Shown here: positions 6,778-14,694 of the stretch, in pieces | How the letters are laid out: each line of letters begins with the position of its first letter | Position numbering within the stretch: position 1 is the first letter of the stretch | Origin: Rubrivivax sp. | GTDB taxonomy: Bacteria > Pseudomonadota > Gammaproteobacteria > Burkholderiales > Burkholderiaceae_C | Length of the DNA: 47,831 bases | NCBI GenBank assembly: GCA_030653505.1 | Contig: JAURZK010000182.1 | Coordinates: 1 to 47,831 of the forward strand | Direction of reading: 5' to 3' | Translations under genes and position numbers: made by a program | The notes under the pieces: generated by a model | What the model saw: only the letters and a program-made list of their open reading frames with translations | Databases searched by the model: none | What the model was told of the DNA's origin: nothing

Positions 6778-8961
6778 TTAGCCCAGGCGCTGCATCAAGG
6801 CGCGCTGGGCGCTGGCCCCCTGCTCGGCCACACGCTTGTAGCGGCCGCTGCTGTCCAGCGTCCAGGCGTCGCGCTTGTCGTGCAGGTAGGGCACCAGCGC
6901 CTCGTCGATGACCCGCTGGCGCAGCAGCTTGTCCTTCACCGGCCAGGCCAGCTCGATGCGTCGGAACATGTTGCGGCTCATCCAGTCGGCGCTGCTGAGG
7001 TAGAGCACCTCGTCGTCCTCACCCTCGCCCCAGCGGAAGTAGAGCACGCGCGTGTGCTCGAGGAAGCGGCCGATGACCGAGCGCACGCGAATGTTCTCCG
7101 TACGTCCGGGCACGCCCGGCGGGAGCATGCAGGCGCCGCGCACGATGAGGTCGATGCTGGCACCGGCGACGCTGGCGTCGATCAGCGCCTCCATCAGCCC
7201 CGGGTCGGTCAGCGCGTTGATCTTGACGACGATGCGTGCCGGCTTGCCGGCCCGCGCCGCTTCCGCCACCTGACGCAGGTGCTTCACCATGCGGTTGTGC
7301 AGCCCGAAGGGCGCGGTGATGAGGTGCCGCGGCGCCTTCGCCTGCGTCTGGCTGGCCAGCTGCAAGAAGACGGCGTCGACGTCGGCCGTGAGGCCCGCGT
7401 CGGCGCTGAGGTAACCCAGGTCGGTGTACATGCGCGCCGTGCGCGGGTTGTAGTTGCCTGTGGACAGGTGGGCGTAACGCCGCAGCCGGGTCTGCGCAGC
7501 ACGCTTGCCCTTGGCCGCCACCACCGTCTCGCGCCGCGTCACCAGCAGCATCTTGGCGTGCGTCTTCAGGCCGACGATGCCGTAGACCACCTGCGCGCCC
7601 ACGGCCTCCAGGCGTTCGGCCCAGTTGATGTTGGCCTCTTCGTCGAATCGCGCCTTCAGCTCCACCACGGCCAGCACTTCCTTGCCGCGGCGCGCGGCCT
7701 CGATCAGCAGGTCCATCAGCACGCTCTGCGCGCCGGTGCGGTAGATGGTCTGCTTGATGGCCAGCACGTCGGGGTCGTGCACGGCCTCGCGCAGGAACTG
7801 CACCACCGGCTCGAAGCTCTCAAAGGGGTGGTGCAGCAGCACGTCGCGCTTGCGCAGTGTCGCGAAGATCGAGTGCCCGGGCGGCAGCCGGCCCTCGGGC
7901 CAGCGCGGCTCGAAGGGCGGGAAGCGCAGGCGCTCGGCCTCGGCCTGGTCGATGAGCTGGTTCAGGCGCACCAGGTTGACAGGCCCGTTGACCTTGTAGA
8001 GGGCCACCTCGGGCAGTCCGAACTGCTCGAGCAGGAAGTGCGTGAGCTCGTCCGGGCAGGTGGACACCACCTCGAGCCGGATGGCCTGCCCGAAGTGGCG
8101 TCTCGTCAGGCCGCTGCGCAGCGCCTGGCGCAGGTTGGTGACGTCGTCTTCGTCGACTTCCAGGTCGCTGTCGCGCGTGACCCGGAACTGGGAAAACGAT
8201 TCGACGGTGCGCCCGAGAAACAGCTCGCCCAAGTGGGCGCGGATCACGCTCGTCAGCAGTACGAAGCCCTGGATGCCCGGCGTCAACGCAGCCGGCAGGC
8301 GGATGACCCGCGGCAGCACCCGCGGCACCTTGACGATGGCAATCTGGTTCTGGCGCCCGAAGGCGTCGCGGCCGCCGACACGGGCGATGAAGTTCAGGCT
8401 CTTGTTGGCCACCAGCGGGAAAGGGTGGCTCGGGTCCAGGCTCAGCGGCACCAGCAGCGGGCGCACCTGCTCCTCGAAGAACTTCGCCACCCAGGCGCGT
8501 TGCGCGGCATTGCGCTGGGCGTGGTTGAGCACCACGATGCCTTCGGCTTCCAGCGCCGGCATGACATCGTGGTTGAAGAGCGCGTACTGCTCGTCGATGA
8601 GCTCGTGCGCGGCCCGCGCCACGGCGGCCAGGTCGGCCTGGGTGATGCCGCTGCCGGGCTGGCGCACGGCCTCGATGTAGTCGGCCACGCGTACCTCGAA
8701 GAACTCGTCGAGATTGCTGCTGACGATGGTGACGTAGCGCAGGCGCTCGAGCAGGGGCACATCGGCGCGGCGCGCCTGCGCCAGCACGCGGCGGTTGAAC
8801 TGCAGCAGCGAGCGTTCGCGGTCCAGCAGCTGCAGCGCCGCAGTCTGCGCGGCCTTTTCTCTCAGCGCGCTGGTGCGGTCGTCGGCCAGCGGTGCTTGCA
8901 GCGGCGGTCGGGCAGGCAGTGTGGCCGCGGCACGCGCGGCGGGGGATGTGTCGTCGGTCAT
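6778..8961 (-). CDS. ppk: Polyphosphate kinase 1
   Basis: 727 residues, the normal PPK1 length. It reversibly polymerises the gamma-phosphate of ATP into inorganic polyphosphate. The N-domain motif LLQFNRRVL is at 52-60. The phosphorylated catalytic His is in LKTHAK (His 468), followed by LSTGNYNPRTAR near 499-510. The second phospholipase D-like half carries RFLEHTRVLYF and SSADWMSRN with conserved His and Arg. Start ATG 8961 (MTDDTS) is preferred over an in-frame ATG at 9027, which would span the -10 (8970-8975) and the PHO-like box. No ribosome binding site is visible, consistent with a leaderless message. sixA follows within 8 bases. Confidence 0.97.
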   Translation of the reverse strand: MTDDTSPAARAAATLPARPPLQAPLADDRTSALREKAAQTAALQLLDRERSLLQFNRRVLAQARRADVPLLERLRYVTIVSSNLDEFFEVRVADYIEAVRQPGSGITQADLAAVARAAHELIDEQYALFNHDVMPALEAEGIVVLNHAQRNAAQRAWVAKFFEEQVRPLLVPLSLDPSHPFPLVANKSLNFIARVGGRDAFGRQNQIAIVKVPRVLPRVIRLPAALTPGIQGFVLLTSVIRAHLGELFLGRTVESFSQFRVTRDSDLEVDEDDVTNLRQALRSGLTRRHFGQAIRLEVVSTCPDELTHFLLEQFGLPEVALYKVNGPVNLVRLNQLIDQAEAERLRFPPFEPRWPEGRLPPGHSIFATLRKRDVLLHHPFESFEPVVQFLREAVHDPDVLAIKQTIYRTGAQSVLMDLLIEAARRGKEVLAVVELKARFDEEANINWAERLEAVGAQVVYGIVGLKTHAKMLLVTRRETVVAAKGKRAAQTRLRRYAHLSTGNYNPRTARMYTDLGYLSADAGLTADVDAVFLQLASQTQAKAPRHLITAPFGLHNRMVKHLRQVAEAARAGKPARIVVKINALTDPGLMEALIDASVAGASIDLIVRGACMLPPGVPGRTENIRVRSVIGRFLEHTRVLYFRWGEGEDDEVLYLSSADWMSRNMFRRIELAWPVKDKLLRQRVIDEALVPYLHDKRDAWTLDSSGRYKRVAEQGASAQRALMQRLG

Positions 8962-8969
8962 CTCCACGT

Positions 8970-8975
8970 AGTCTA
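8970..8975 (-). promoter_or_regulatory. -10 element of ppk
   Basis: On the minus strand TAGACT stands 8 bases before the ppk ATG, placing the transcript start at or beside the start codon. It also lies exactly 10 bases downstream of the PHO-like box, the spacing used by PhoB-activated promoters. Confidence 0.45.
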
Positions 8976-8985
8976 TGAAGTCTTC

Positions 8986-9003
8986 GCGACACCGCCATGA
9001 CAG
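8986..9003 (-). promoter_or_regulatory. Candidate PHO box upstream of ppk
   Basis: Minus strand CTGTCAT-GGCG-GTGTCGC: a perfect first half-site and a degenerate second one, 11 bp apart as PhoB requires. By my count 12 of 18 positions fit the enterobacterial consensus. It ends 10 bases before the -10 TAGACT, the canonical position replacing a -35. PhoB activation of ppk is known in other bacteria. Confidence 0.42.
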
Positions 9004-9031
9004 TGGCACCGCAGGCCCTGCCGGCATCGGG

Positions 9032-9184
9032 CTACTTCAGCGTGATCCTCAGGAAGGCCGGCAGCCGCTCGCCCTCGCGGGCGTGCACGCCGGCGCCGCG
9101 CGGCACCTGGTGGCCGTCGAAGCGCCCGACGACGCCTTCGGCTTCCGGCAACCTGGCCGCGGGCGGGTTGGTATCTGCGGTCAT
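9032..9184 (-). CDS. Small ORF coupled to the desuccinylase-like gene (50 residues, unknown)
   Basis: ATG at 9184 overlaps the upstream stop by one base (TGATG), and the frame runs 50 codons to TAG at 9032. The product starts MTADTNPPAARLPEAEG and ends LPAFLRITLK. It is rich in Arg, Gly and charged residues, with no membrane segment or signal peptide. I do not recognise a family. Support for it being real is the tight stop/start coupling with the M14 gene, a length that fills most of the gap before the ppk regulatory region, and codon use like its neighbours. It could still be a chance extension in GC-rich DNA. Confidence 0.5.
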   Translation of the reverse strand: MTADTNPPAARLPEAEGVVGRFDGHQVPRGAGVHAREGERLPAFLRITLK

Positions 9185-10299
9185 CAGGGGCCCAGCAACT
9201 TGCCGGTGCGTGCCAGTGCAGTACCGGCAATCTTGGCCAGGCGCATGCCCGGCGTGGCCCAGCGCGTGGCGCAGCGCGCGTAGAGCACGCCGGCGGAAAC
9301 TGCGCGCAGCGGGTGCACTTCGCCGCTGTCGACGTCCACCACGTCGGCCACCACCTCACCCGCCGCCACCTGGGCGCCGGGCGCGAGGTGGAAGACGACG
9401 ACGCCGCTGCGCTGTGCCACCACGGGCTCGCTGCCGGCCAGCGGTGTCGGCGCGCAGCGCGCCGCGGGCAGCGGCGCGGGCGTGCCCGCCACCACACCGC
9501 GGCGGCGCAGGAACTCGATCAGTGCGTCGGCATCGTGCTGCGCGAACTCGTGCCGCGTGTCGGCCTCGCCGCGCAGCTCGACGGTGGTGGCAAAACAGGC
9601 CAGCGGCACCGGGTGCCCGGGGTGGGCCTGCTGCACCACGAACCAGGGCCGGCTGCAGGCTTCGTCGAAGGGCGAGTCGCCCGACTCGGTAGCCAGCAGG
9701 ATGGCCTCCACGCCCAGCAGCGCGCCCAATTCGGCGCACAGGTCGGCCTGCGGCGTGAGGCCGTAGAGGTGCAGCGTGGCGTCGGCGTCGCAGTGCAGGT
9801 CGAGCACGGTGTCGGCGTCGATGGCCAGGCGCAGCAGCTGGATCTTCAGGTCATCGACCGGGTGACGGACCGATAACGCGCCCACCGCGCGGCGGAGTTC
9901 CTCGCGCACCAGCGCCACGTTGGCCGCCGCGTCGTTGCCGAGCCGGCCCTGCACCGCGGCGGCCACGGTGGCCGAGACATCGGGCACGTGGCGGTTGAAG
10001 TTGACGCCGTCGCGCAGGTCGAAGCGGCCCTGGTGCTGGCCCAGCAGTTGCTGCGCCAGGCCCAGCGGGTTGGCGTAGGGCACCAGCACCACTTCCCCCA
10101 GCAGCTGGCCGGCGGTGTCCAGCGCACCCAGGCGTTCCCGCAGCGCCTGCGCCACCAGCATCGCCGGCACCTCGTCGGCGTGCAGGGCGGCCTGGATCAT
10201 GGCCTTCGGGCCGCAGCCGCGCTGGCCGTAGCGCAGCACACGCAGGCTGTGGCGCAGGCCGGGGGTGGCGCTGGCGAGTTCGATGGTTTCGGTGTTCAT
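9184..10299 (-). CDS. Succinylglutamate desuccinylase/aspartoacylase family zinc hydrolase (M14)
   Basis: 371 residues. The zinc site of the M14 carboxypeptidase-like fold is visible: HADE (His 40, Glu 43) and LDLHCDADATLH (His 169). The catalytic Glu is expected further on, in the TESGDSPFDE region. From about residue 290 there is a beta-rich lipoyl-like C-terminal domain (GVVVFHLAPGAQVAAGEVVADVVD). Such cytoplasmic enzymes remove acyl groups from N-acyl amino acids, but the succinylglutamate activity is not proven by family alone and no arginine-succinyl pathway genes are nearby. ATG 10299 is chosen because the conserved domain starts shortly after it; the frame remains open much further upstream without family signal. 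Confidence 0.85.
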   Translation of the reverse strand: MNTETIELASATPGLRHSLRVLRYGQRGCGPKAMIQAALHADEVPAMLVAQALRERLGALDTAGQLLGEVVLVPYANPLGLAQQLLGQHQGRFDLRDGVNFNRHVPDVSATVAAAVQGRLGNDAAANVALVREELRRAVGALSVRHPVDDLKIQLLRLAIDADTVLDLHCDADATLHLYGLTPQADLCAELGALLGVEAILLATESGDSPFDEACSRPWFVVQQAHPGHPVPLACFATTVELRGEADTRHEFAQHDADALIEFLRRRGVVAGTPAPLPAARCAPTPLAGSEPVVAQRSGVVVFHLAPGAQVAAGEVVADVVDVDSGEVHPLRAVSAGVLYARCATRWATPGMRLAKIAGTALARTGKLLGP

Positions 10300-10373
10300 G
10301 TCGGGTTCGGCAAGGGTCCGACGGCGGGCCGCCGCTCGGATGCATCGTGCCGACCACCTCGGCGCTTCCCGCG

Positions 10374-10946
10374 CTACAGCGCCAGCAGGTGCTCGCGGTA
10401 GTGCACGAGTTCGTCGATGGACTCGTGGATGTCGGCAAGCGCGGTATGTGCCTGCGCCTTCTTGAAGCTGTCCATGACCGCCGGCTTCCAGCGTCGGGCC
10501 AGTTCCTTCAGCGTGCTGACGTCGAGGTTGCGGTAGTGGAAGAAGGCCTCCAGCGTGGGCATGGTGCGCGCCAGGAAACGGCGGTCCTGGCAGATGCTGT
10601 TGCCGCACATGGGGCTCTTGCCCTTGGGCACGTACTGCTGCAGGAAGGCAATGACCTGGGCCTCGGCAGACGCCTCGTCGATGGTCGAGGCGCGCACGCG
10701 GGCGGTCAGGCCGCTGCGGCCATGGGTGCCCGTGTTCCAGGCGTCCATGCCGGCCAGCACGTCGTCGCTCTGGTGGACGGCAAAGACCGGGCCTTCGATG
10801 CGCACCGTGAGCTGCGGGTCGGTGACGACGACGGCGATCTCGATGATGCGGTCGGTGTCGGGATACAGACCCGTCATCTCCAGGTCGATCCAGATCAGGT
10901 TCTGGTCGTTCGGGACCAGCGAGGTTTCGGTCGGAATGGCGCTCAT
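10374..10946 (-). CDS. orn: Oligoribonuclease
   Basis: 190 residues, a DEDDh 3'-5' exonuclease that degrades 2-5 nt RNAs, including pGpG from cyclic-di-GMP turnover. The exonuclease motifs are all present: WIDLEMTGL (Asp 21, Glu 23), the [11 protein letters not shown] segment, and [14 protein letters not shown] with the catalytic His and Asp. ATG 10946 is chosen over an in-frame ATG at 10985 because family proteins begin about a dozen residues before the first motif. It is divergent from the M48 protease gene across a 56-bp gap that must hold both promoters. Confidence 0.97.
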   Translation of the reverse strand: MSAIPTETSLVPNDQNLIWIDLEMTGLYPDTDRIIEIAVVVTDPQLTVRIEGPVFAVHQSDDVLAGMDAWNTGTHGRSGLTARVRASTIDEASAEAQVIAFLQQYVPKGKSPMCGNSICQDRRFLARTMPTLEAFFHYRNLDVSTLKELARRWKPAVMDSFKKAQAHTALADIHESIDELVHYREHLLAL

Positions 10947-10988
10947 GGGTGCATGCCAGGGTCGAGGACCCCGATTCTCGCCCACGCC

Positions 10989-10994
10989 TACACT
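10989..10994 (+). promoter_or_regulatory. -10 element of the M48 protease gene
   Basis: TACACT ends 8 bases before ATG 11003 and there is no ribosome binding site between, so the transcript is probably leaderless. Confidence 0.4.
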
Positions 10995-11002
10995 CGGCTG
11001 CC

Positions 11003-12301
11003 ATGCAGAGCACCGATGTCACCCTGGCCTTCGCGGCCGCCTTGCTGCTGGCGCTGGCCGTCAAGCTGTGGCTGACCACGCGCCAGATGCGCCACGTGGC
11101 CACACACCGCGACCAGGTGCCAGCGGCCTTCGCCGCCACCGTCACGCTGGCCGCGCACCAGCGTGCGGCCGACTACACGCTGGCGAAGGGCCGCTTCGGA
11201 CTCGTCAGCATGGCTTTCGGCAGCCTGATGCTGCTGGGCTGGACGCTGCTGGGCGGTCTGGACGCGCTGAACGCACTGCTGCTGGGCACCGTGCTGCCCG
11301 CCTGGGGGGCCATGGCCTACCAGCTGGCGCTGCTGGCGGCCTTCGCCGCCATCGGAGGCCTGCTTGAACTGCCGCTGGACGCCTGGGGCACTTTCCGCAT
11401 CGAGCAGCGTTTCGGCTTCAACCGCATGACGCCCAAGCTGTGGCTGGCCGACCTCGCCAAGGGCGTGTCGGTGGCTGCGCTGGTGGGGCTGCCGCTGGCG
11501 GCCGTCATCCTGTGGATCATGGGCGCGTCGGGCGGGCTGTGGTGGCTGTACGCCTGGATCACGTGGGTGGTCTTCAACCTGGCGCTGCTGGTGCTCTACC
11601 CCACGGTCATTGCGCCGATGTTCAACAAGTTCGAGCCGCTGCCCGACGAGGCGCTGAAGGCGCGTGTGCAGGCGCTGATGCAGCGCTGCGGCTTTGCCGC
11701 CAAGGGCCTGTTCGTGATGGACGGCAGCAAGCGTTCGGCGCACGCCAACGCTTATTTCACGGGCCTGGGTGCGGCCAAGCGCGTGGTCTTCTTCGACACG
11801 CTGCTGCAGCGCCTGAGCCCGGGCGAGGTCGAAGCCGTGCTGGCGCACGAGTTGGGCCATTTCAAACACCGCCACGTGCTGCAGCGCATGGTGGGCATCT
11901 TCGGCTTCAGCCTGGCCGGCCTGGCGCTGCTGGGCTGGCTGGCCGGGCAGAGCGGCTTCTACGCCGGCCTGGGCGTGGCACCCAACATCGGCGCGCCGAA
12001 CGATGCGTTGGCGCTGCTGCTGTTCATGCTGGCGTTGCCGCCGTTCACCTTCTTCGTGTCACCGCTGATGGCGCATTTCTCGCGCCGGCACGAGTTCCAG
12101 GCCGACGCCTACGCCTGCCAGCAGGCCGATGGCGGCCACCTGGCCAGCGCCTTGCTCAAATTGCACGAGGACAACGCCGCCACGCTGACGCCTGACCCGG
12201 TCTACGTGCGCTTCTACTACTCGCACCCCCCGGCGTCGGAACGACTGGCCGCCCTGCCCGCGCCGAACACCGGTGCCCTGCCCACCCCGGCTGCCGCCTG
12301 A
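11003..12301 (+). CDS. M48 family integral-membrane zinc endopeptidase (Ste24/CAAX protease-like)
   Basis: 432 residues with several long hydrophobic stretches (for example 7-25, 67-90, 95-120, 155-200). The zinc-binding signature HELGH is at 282-286 within [13 protein letters not shown], and the third ligand is Glu 364 in [11 protein letters not shown]. This matches Ste24-type CAAX prenyl proteases, which in bacteria act on misfolded or membrane proteins rather than prenylated ones. The active site faces the cytoplasm in relatives. It starts a rightward run with the pterin dehydratase gene 8 bases after its stop and rsgA beyond, a gene order common in Burkholderiales. Confidence 0.94.
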   Translation: MQSTDVTLAFAAALLLALAVKLWLTTRQMRHVATHRDQVPAAFAATVTLAAHQRAADYTLAKGRFGLVSMAFGSLMLLGWTLLGGLDALNALLLGTVLPAWGAMAYQLALLAAFAAIGGLLELPLDAWGTFRIEQRFGFNRMTPKLWLADLAKGVSVAALVGLPLAAVILWIMGASGGLWWLYAWITWVVFNLALLVLYPTVIAPMFNKFEPLPDEALKARVQALMQRCGFAAKGLFVMDGSKRSAHANAYFTGLGAAKRVVFFDTLLQRLSPGEVEAVLAHELGHFKHRHVLQRMVGIFGFSLAGLALLGWLAGQSGFYAGLGVAPNIGAPNDALALLLFMLALPPFTFFVSPLMAHFSRRHEFQADAYACQQADGGHLASALLKLHEDNAATLTPDPVYVRFYYSHPPASERLAALPAPNTGALPTPAAA

Positions 12302-12309
12302 ACCAAGCC

Positions 12310-12633
12310 ATGCGCGAACTCGCCGCCCGCCGCTGCCAGCCCCTGGAAGGTCAACCCGCCATGGGCGCAGGCGAGATCGCAGCCCATCTGGCGCAGGCGC
12401 CGGGCTGGGCGCAGGTCGATGGCGCGATACAGAAGCGCTACGACTTCCCCGATTACCACCACACCCTGGCCTTCGTGAACGCGCTGGCCTGGGTGGCGCA
12501 CGTGGAAGACCACCACCCCGACCTGCTGGTGAGCTACAACCGCTGCACCGTGCGCTTCAACACCCACTCGGTGGGCGGCATCTCGATCAACGACTTCATC
12601 TGCGCCGCCAAGGTGGACGCGCTGCTGCCTTGA
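12310..12633 (+). CDS. 4a-hydroxytetrahydrobiopterin (pterin-4-alpha-carbinolamine) dehydratase
   Basis: 107 residues, full length for the PhhB/PCD family. The active-site signature is DFPDYHHTLAFVNALAWVAHVEDHHPDL, with the conserved His pair and the later H-H-P. The enzyme dehydrates 4a-hydroxy-tetrahydropterin so the cofactor of aromatic amino-acid hydroxylases can be recycled; many bacteria without phenylalanine hydroxylase nearby keep it, possibly for folate-type pterins. It overlaps the rsgA start (TTGA), suggesting translational coupling, and follows the M48 gene after 8 bases. Confidence 0.93.
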   Translation: MRELAARRCQPLEGQPAMGAGEIAAHLAQAPGWAQVDGAIQKRYDFPDYHHTLAFVNALAWVAHVEDHHPDLLVSYNRCTVRFNTHSVGGISINDFICAAKVDALLP

Positions 12634-13586
12634 CGCTGACGCCGCCCGGGCGGCCCCCTGATGAAGTCGCGCCCACCATCGGCCTGGTGGTGGCCGCGCA
12701 TGGCCGCCACGTCATGGTCGAGACGCCCGAGGGGCGGCGCGTGCTGTGCCAGACCCGCGGCAAGAAGAGCGATCTTGTCGTCGGCGACCATGTGCGCTGG
12801 CAGGTCACCGGCGACGGCGGTGTGATCGACGGGCTCGAGCCGCGCCGCAACCTGCTGTTCCGCCAGGACGAGTGGCGCACCAAGTCCTTCGCCGCCAACC
12901 TCGACCAGCTGCTGGTGCTGGTGGCGCCCGAGCCGGTGTTCAGCGAATCGCAGCTCACGCGTGCGCTCATTGCCGCGGCCGAGGCTGGCATACCGACCGT
13001 CATCGGCCTGAACAAGACCGACCTGCCGACCATCGCCGTGGCACGCGAGCGCCTGGCGCCCTACCGCGCGATGGGCGTGGCGGTGATCGAGCTGGCGCTG
13101 AAGACCGACCCTGAAGGCGCACGCGCCGTGCTGGGCCCGTTGTTGACCGGCAGGACGACGCTGGTGCTGGGCCCCAGCGGCATGGGCAAGAGCACGCTCA
13201 TCAACCTGCTGGTGCCGCAGGCCGCGGCGCAGGTGGGCGAGATCTCGCAGGCCTTGAACACGGGGCGCCACACCACCACCAGCACACGCTGGTATTGGCT
13301 GGACGGCGCCACCCACGTCGCCCCTGCAGGGCACGCGGCGCGAGGCGCCTTGATCGATTCACCCGGGTTCCAGGAATTCGGCCTGCGCCAGGTGCAGCCC
13401 GAGCAGTTGGCGGGCTTGATGCCCGACTACGCTGCGGCGATGGGCGATTGCCGCTTCCACAATTGCAGCCACCGCCACGAACCCGGCTGCGGCGTGCGCG
13501 AAGCCGCGGCGCGCGGCGAGATCAGCCCGACGCGGCAGCGCATCTACGGCGAGCTGTACGAGGAACTGTCGCAGAAGAAGTGGTGA
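12630..13586 (+). CDS. rsgA: Small-subunit-assembly GTPase RsgA
   Basis: 318 residues. This circularly permuted GTPase has an N-terminal OB fold (about 15-75), then G4 NKTD (128-131), G1 GPSGMGKS (181-188), G3 DSPG (243-246) and a C-terminal zinc motif with Cys 274, Cys 279, His 281 and Cys 287. It binds the 30S subunit late in maturation and promotes release of assembly factors. No ATG fits the frame before the OB fold. TTG 12630, overlapping the previous stop (TTGA), gives the expected N-terminus, so I take it as start. Co-expressed with the two upstream genes. Confidence 0.93.
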   Translation: MTLTPPGRPPDEVAPTIGLVVAAHGRHVMVETPEGRRVLCQTRGKKSDLVVGDHVRWQVTGDGGVIDGLEPRRNLLFRQDEWRTKSFAANLDQLLVLVAPEPVFSESQLTRALIAAAEAGIPTVIGLNKTDLPTIAVARERLAPYRAMGVAVIELALKTDPEGARAVLGPLLTGRTTLVLGPSGMGKSTLINLLVPQAAAQVGEISQALNTGRHTTTSTRWYWLDGATHVAPAGHAARGALIDSPGFQEFGLRQVQPEQLAGLMPDYAAAMGDCRFHNCSHRHEPGCGVREAAARGEISPTRQRIYGELYEELSQKKW

Positions 13587-13596
13587 CAGCCACGCT

Positions 13597-13671
13597 CAGC
13601 CGACCGAGCTTGCCGAAGTGGCCGGCTTTCAGCCGACCGAGTTTGCCGAAATGGCCGGCTTTCAGCCGACC
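13597..13671. repeat. Tandem 33-bp hairpin-forming repeat between convergent genes
   Basis: Two consecutive 33-bp units (13597-13629, 13630-13662) differ at only two positions, and a third partial copy of nine bases follows. Each unit junction contains GGCCGGCT-TTC-AGCCGACC, a stem of eight pairs with one mismatch, so the array folds into repeated hairpins. It fills the 75-bp gap between rsgA and the CobD-like gene and includes the stop codon of the latter. It probably acts as a bidirectional terminator. Confidence 0.75.
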
Positions 13672-14651
13672 ACGTGCGCCAGCGTCAGCAGCGCCACCAG
13701 CAACATCCATAGCACCACCGAGCGCCACACCAGCCCGACCACGCTGTTGAGGTGGCCCGGCTGCGCCGGCGCGCCAGCGGTCGAGCCCTGCGCGTCGGCC
13801 ATGCCGGCGTCGCCGCCGGCGTCGAAGGTCTTGGAGCGGTCGGGCGTGACCCCCGGCGCGGCGGCGCCACCCAGCTGCACGCCGACGGCACCGGCAGCCG
13901 CCGCCAGGATGACACCTTCGTTCGGGTGCTGCCACAGCGTGGCGTCGCGGCGCCAGCTGGCAGCGGCTTCCTCGAAGTTGCCCACCACCGCGAAGCCGAA
14001 GGCCGTCAGGCGCGCAGGCACGTGGTCGATGAACTCGATCAGCCGCTGCGACAGCGCCAGCAGCGCGTCGTTGCCCGGCGCGTCGATGTTGCGATGCCGG
14101 TAGCCCCAGTAACGCGCCGAGAACTCGGCCATACGGTAGAAGACCGCGCCCATCGGCCCCAGGCCCAGCGCCGAGACCACGACGAACCAGAAGAAGACGC
14201 CGAAGACATGCCGGTGTGCGGCCAGCAGCGCGTGTTCGATGACGTGGCGCAGCACCTCGGTGCGCGGCAGTTCGCTGGCGTCGAGGTGGCGCCACTCGGC
14301 GAGCAGCCTGCGCGCCTCGTTCTCGTCACCGCGCTCGAGCGCGTCGCGGATGTCGGTGAAGTAGTGGCTGAACTGGCGGAAGCCCAGCGTCAGGTAGAGC
14401 ATGCCGACGTCGAAGGCCAGCGCCAGCACGAGACTGAAGTGGGCGATCAGCAGGTGCAGTGCCGCCACCAGCAGCGACGGCACACCGACCGAGACGCACC
14501 AGACGACCCAGGTGTGGTGCGGTTGCCCGGCGTCGAAGTTGCGGCCGGTCCAGCGCACCCAGGACATCAGCGTCTCGTGCACCCAGTTGTCGCGCGGCAG
14601 CGGCTTGAGCTGCTCGATCAGCAACGCGAACAGGACGGCAAAGAAACTCAT
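13662..14651 (-). CDS. CobD/CbiB-family membrane protein (AmpE-like)
   Basis: 329 residues with four or more hydrophobic segments: an N-terminal MSFFAVLFALLIEQLKPL helix, two near 45-90, one near 165-185 (VFGVFFWFVVVSALGLG), and a C-terminal SVVLWMLLVALLTLAHVVG. This family joins adenosylcobinamide-phosphate synthase (CobD/CbiB) and AmpE. The conserved GPMGAVFYRM-AE and the middle helical pattern are present. No cobalamin genes are near, so a regulatory or unknown envelope role is as likely as B12 synthesis. A stretch around 260-300 is Gly/Ala-rich and probably disordered. ATG 14651 has TATCAT 8 bases upstream, implying a leaderless message. Confidence 0.8.
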   Translation of the reverse strand: MSFFAVLFALLIEQLKPLPRDNWVHETLMSWVRWTGRNFDAGQPHHTWVVWCVSVGVPSLLVAALHLLIAHFSLVLALAFDVGMLYLTLGFRQFSHYFTDIRDALERGDENEARRLLAEWRHLDASELPRTEVLRHVIEHALLAAHRHVFGVFFWFVVVSALGLGPMGAVFYRMAEFSARYWGYRHRNIDAPGNDALLALSQRLIEFIDHVPARLTAFGFAVVGNFEEAAASWRRDATLWQHPNEGVILAAAAGAVGVQLGGAAAPGVTPDRSKTFDAGGDAGMADAQGSTAGAPAQPGHLNSVVGLVWRSVVLWMLLVALLTLAHVVG

Positions 14652-14659
14652 CGCTGTCG

Positions 14660-14665
14660 ATGATA
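14660..14665 (-). promoter_or_regulatory. -10 element of the CobD-like gene
   Basis: TATCAT on the minus strand lies 8 bases before the ATG, in the 43-bp gap after the NUDIX gene. It suggests a separate leaderless transcript. Confidence 0.4.
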
Positions 14666-14694
14666 GGGTGTGGCGCTGGTGTCCCCCGGGCCGC

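Noticed and set aside
13522..13660. Repeated peptide RLKAGHFGKLG as possible protein
   Set aside because: It arises from reading the 33-bp intergenic repeat; the frame runs antisense to rsgA and in the wrong frame through the CobD-like gene.
13597..13671. CRISPR array
   Set aside because: Two direct copies with no spacers and no cas genes.
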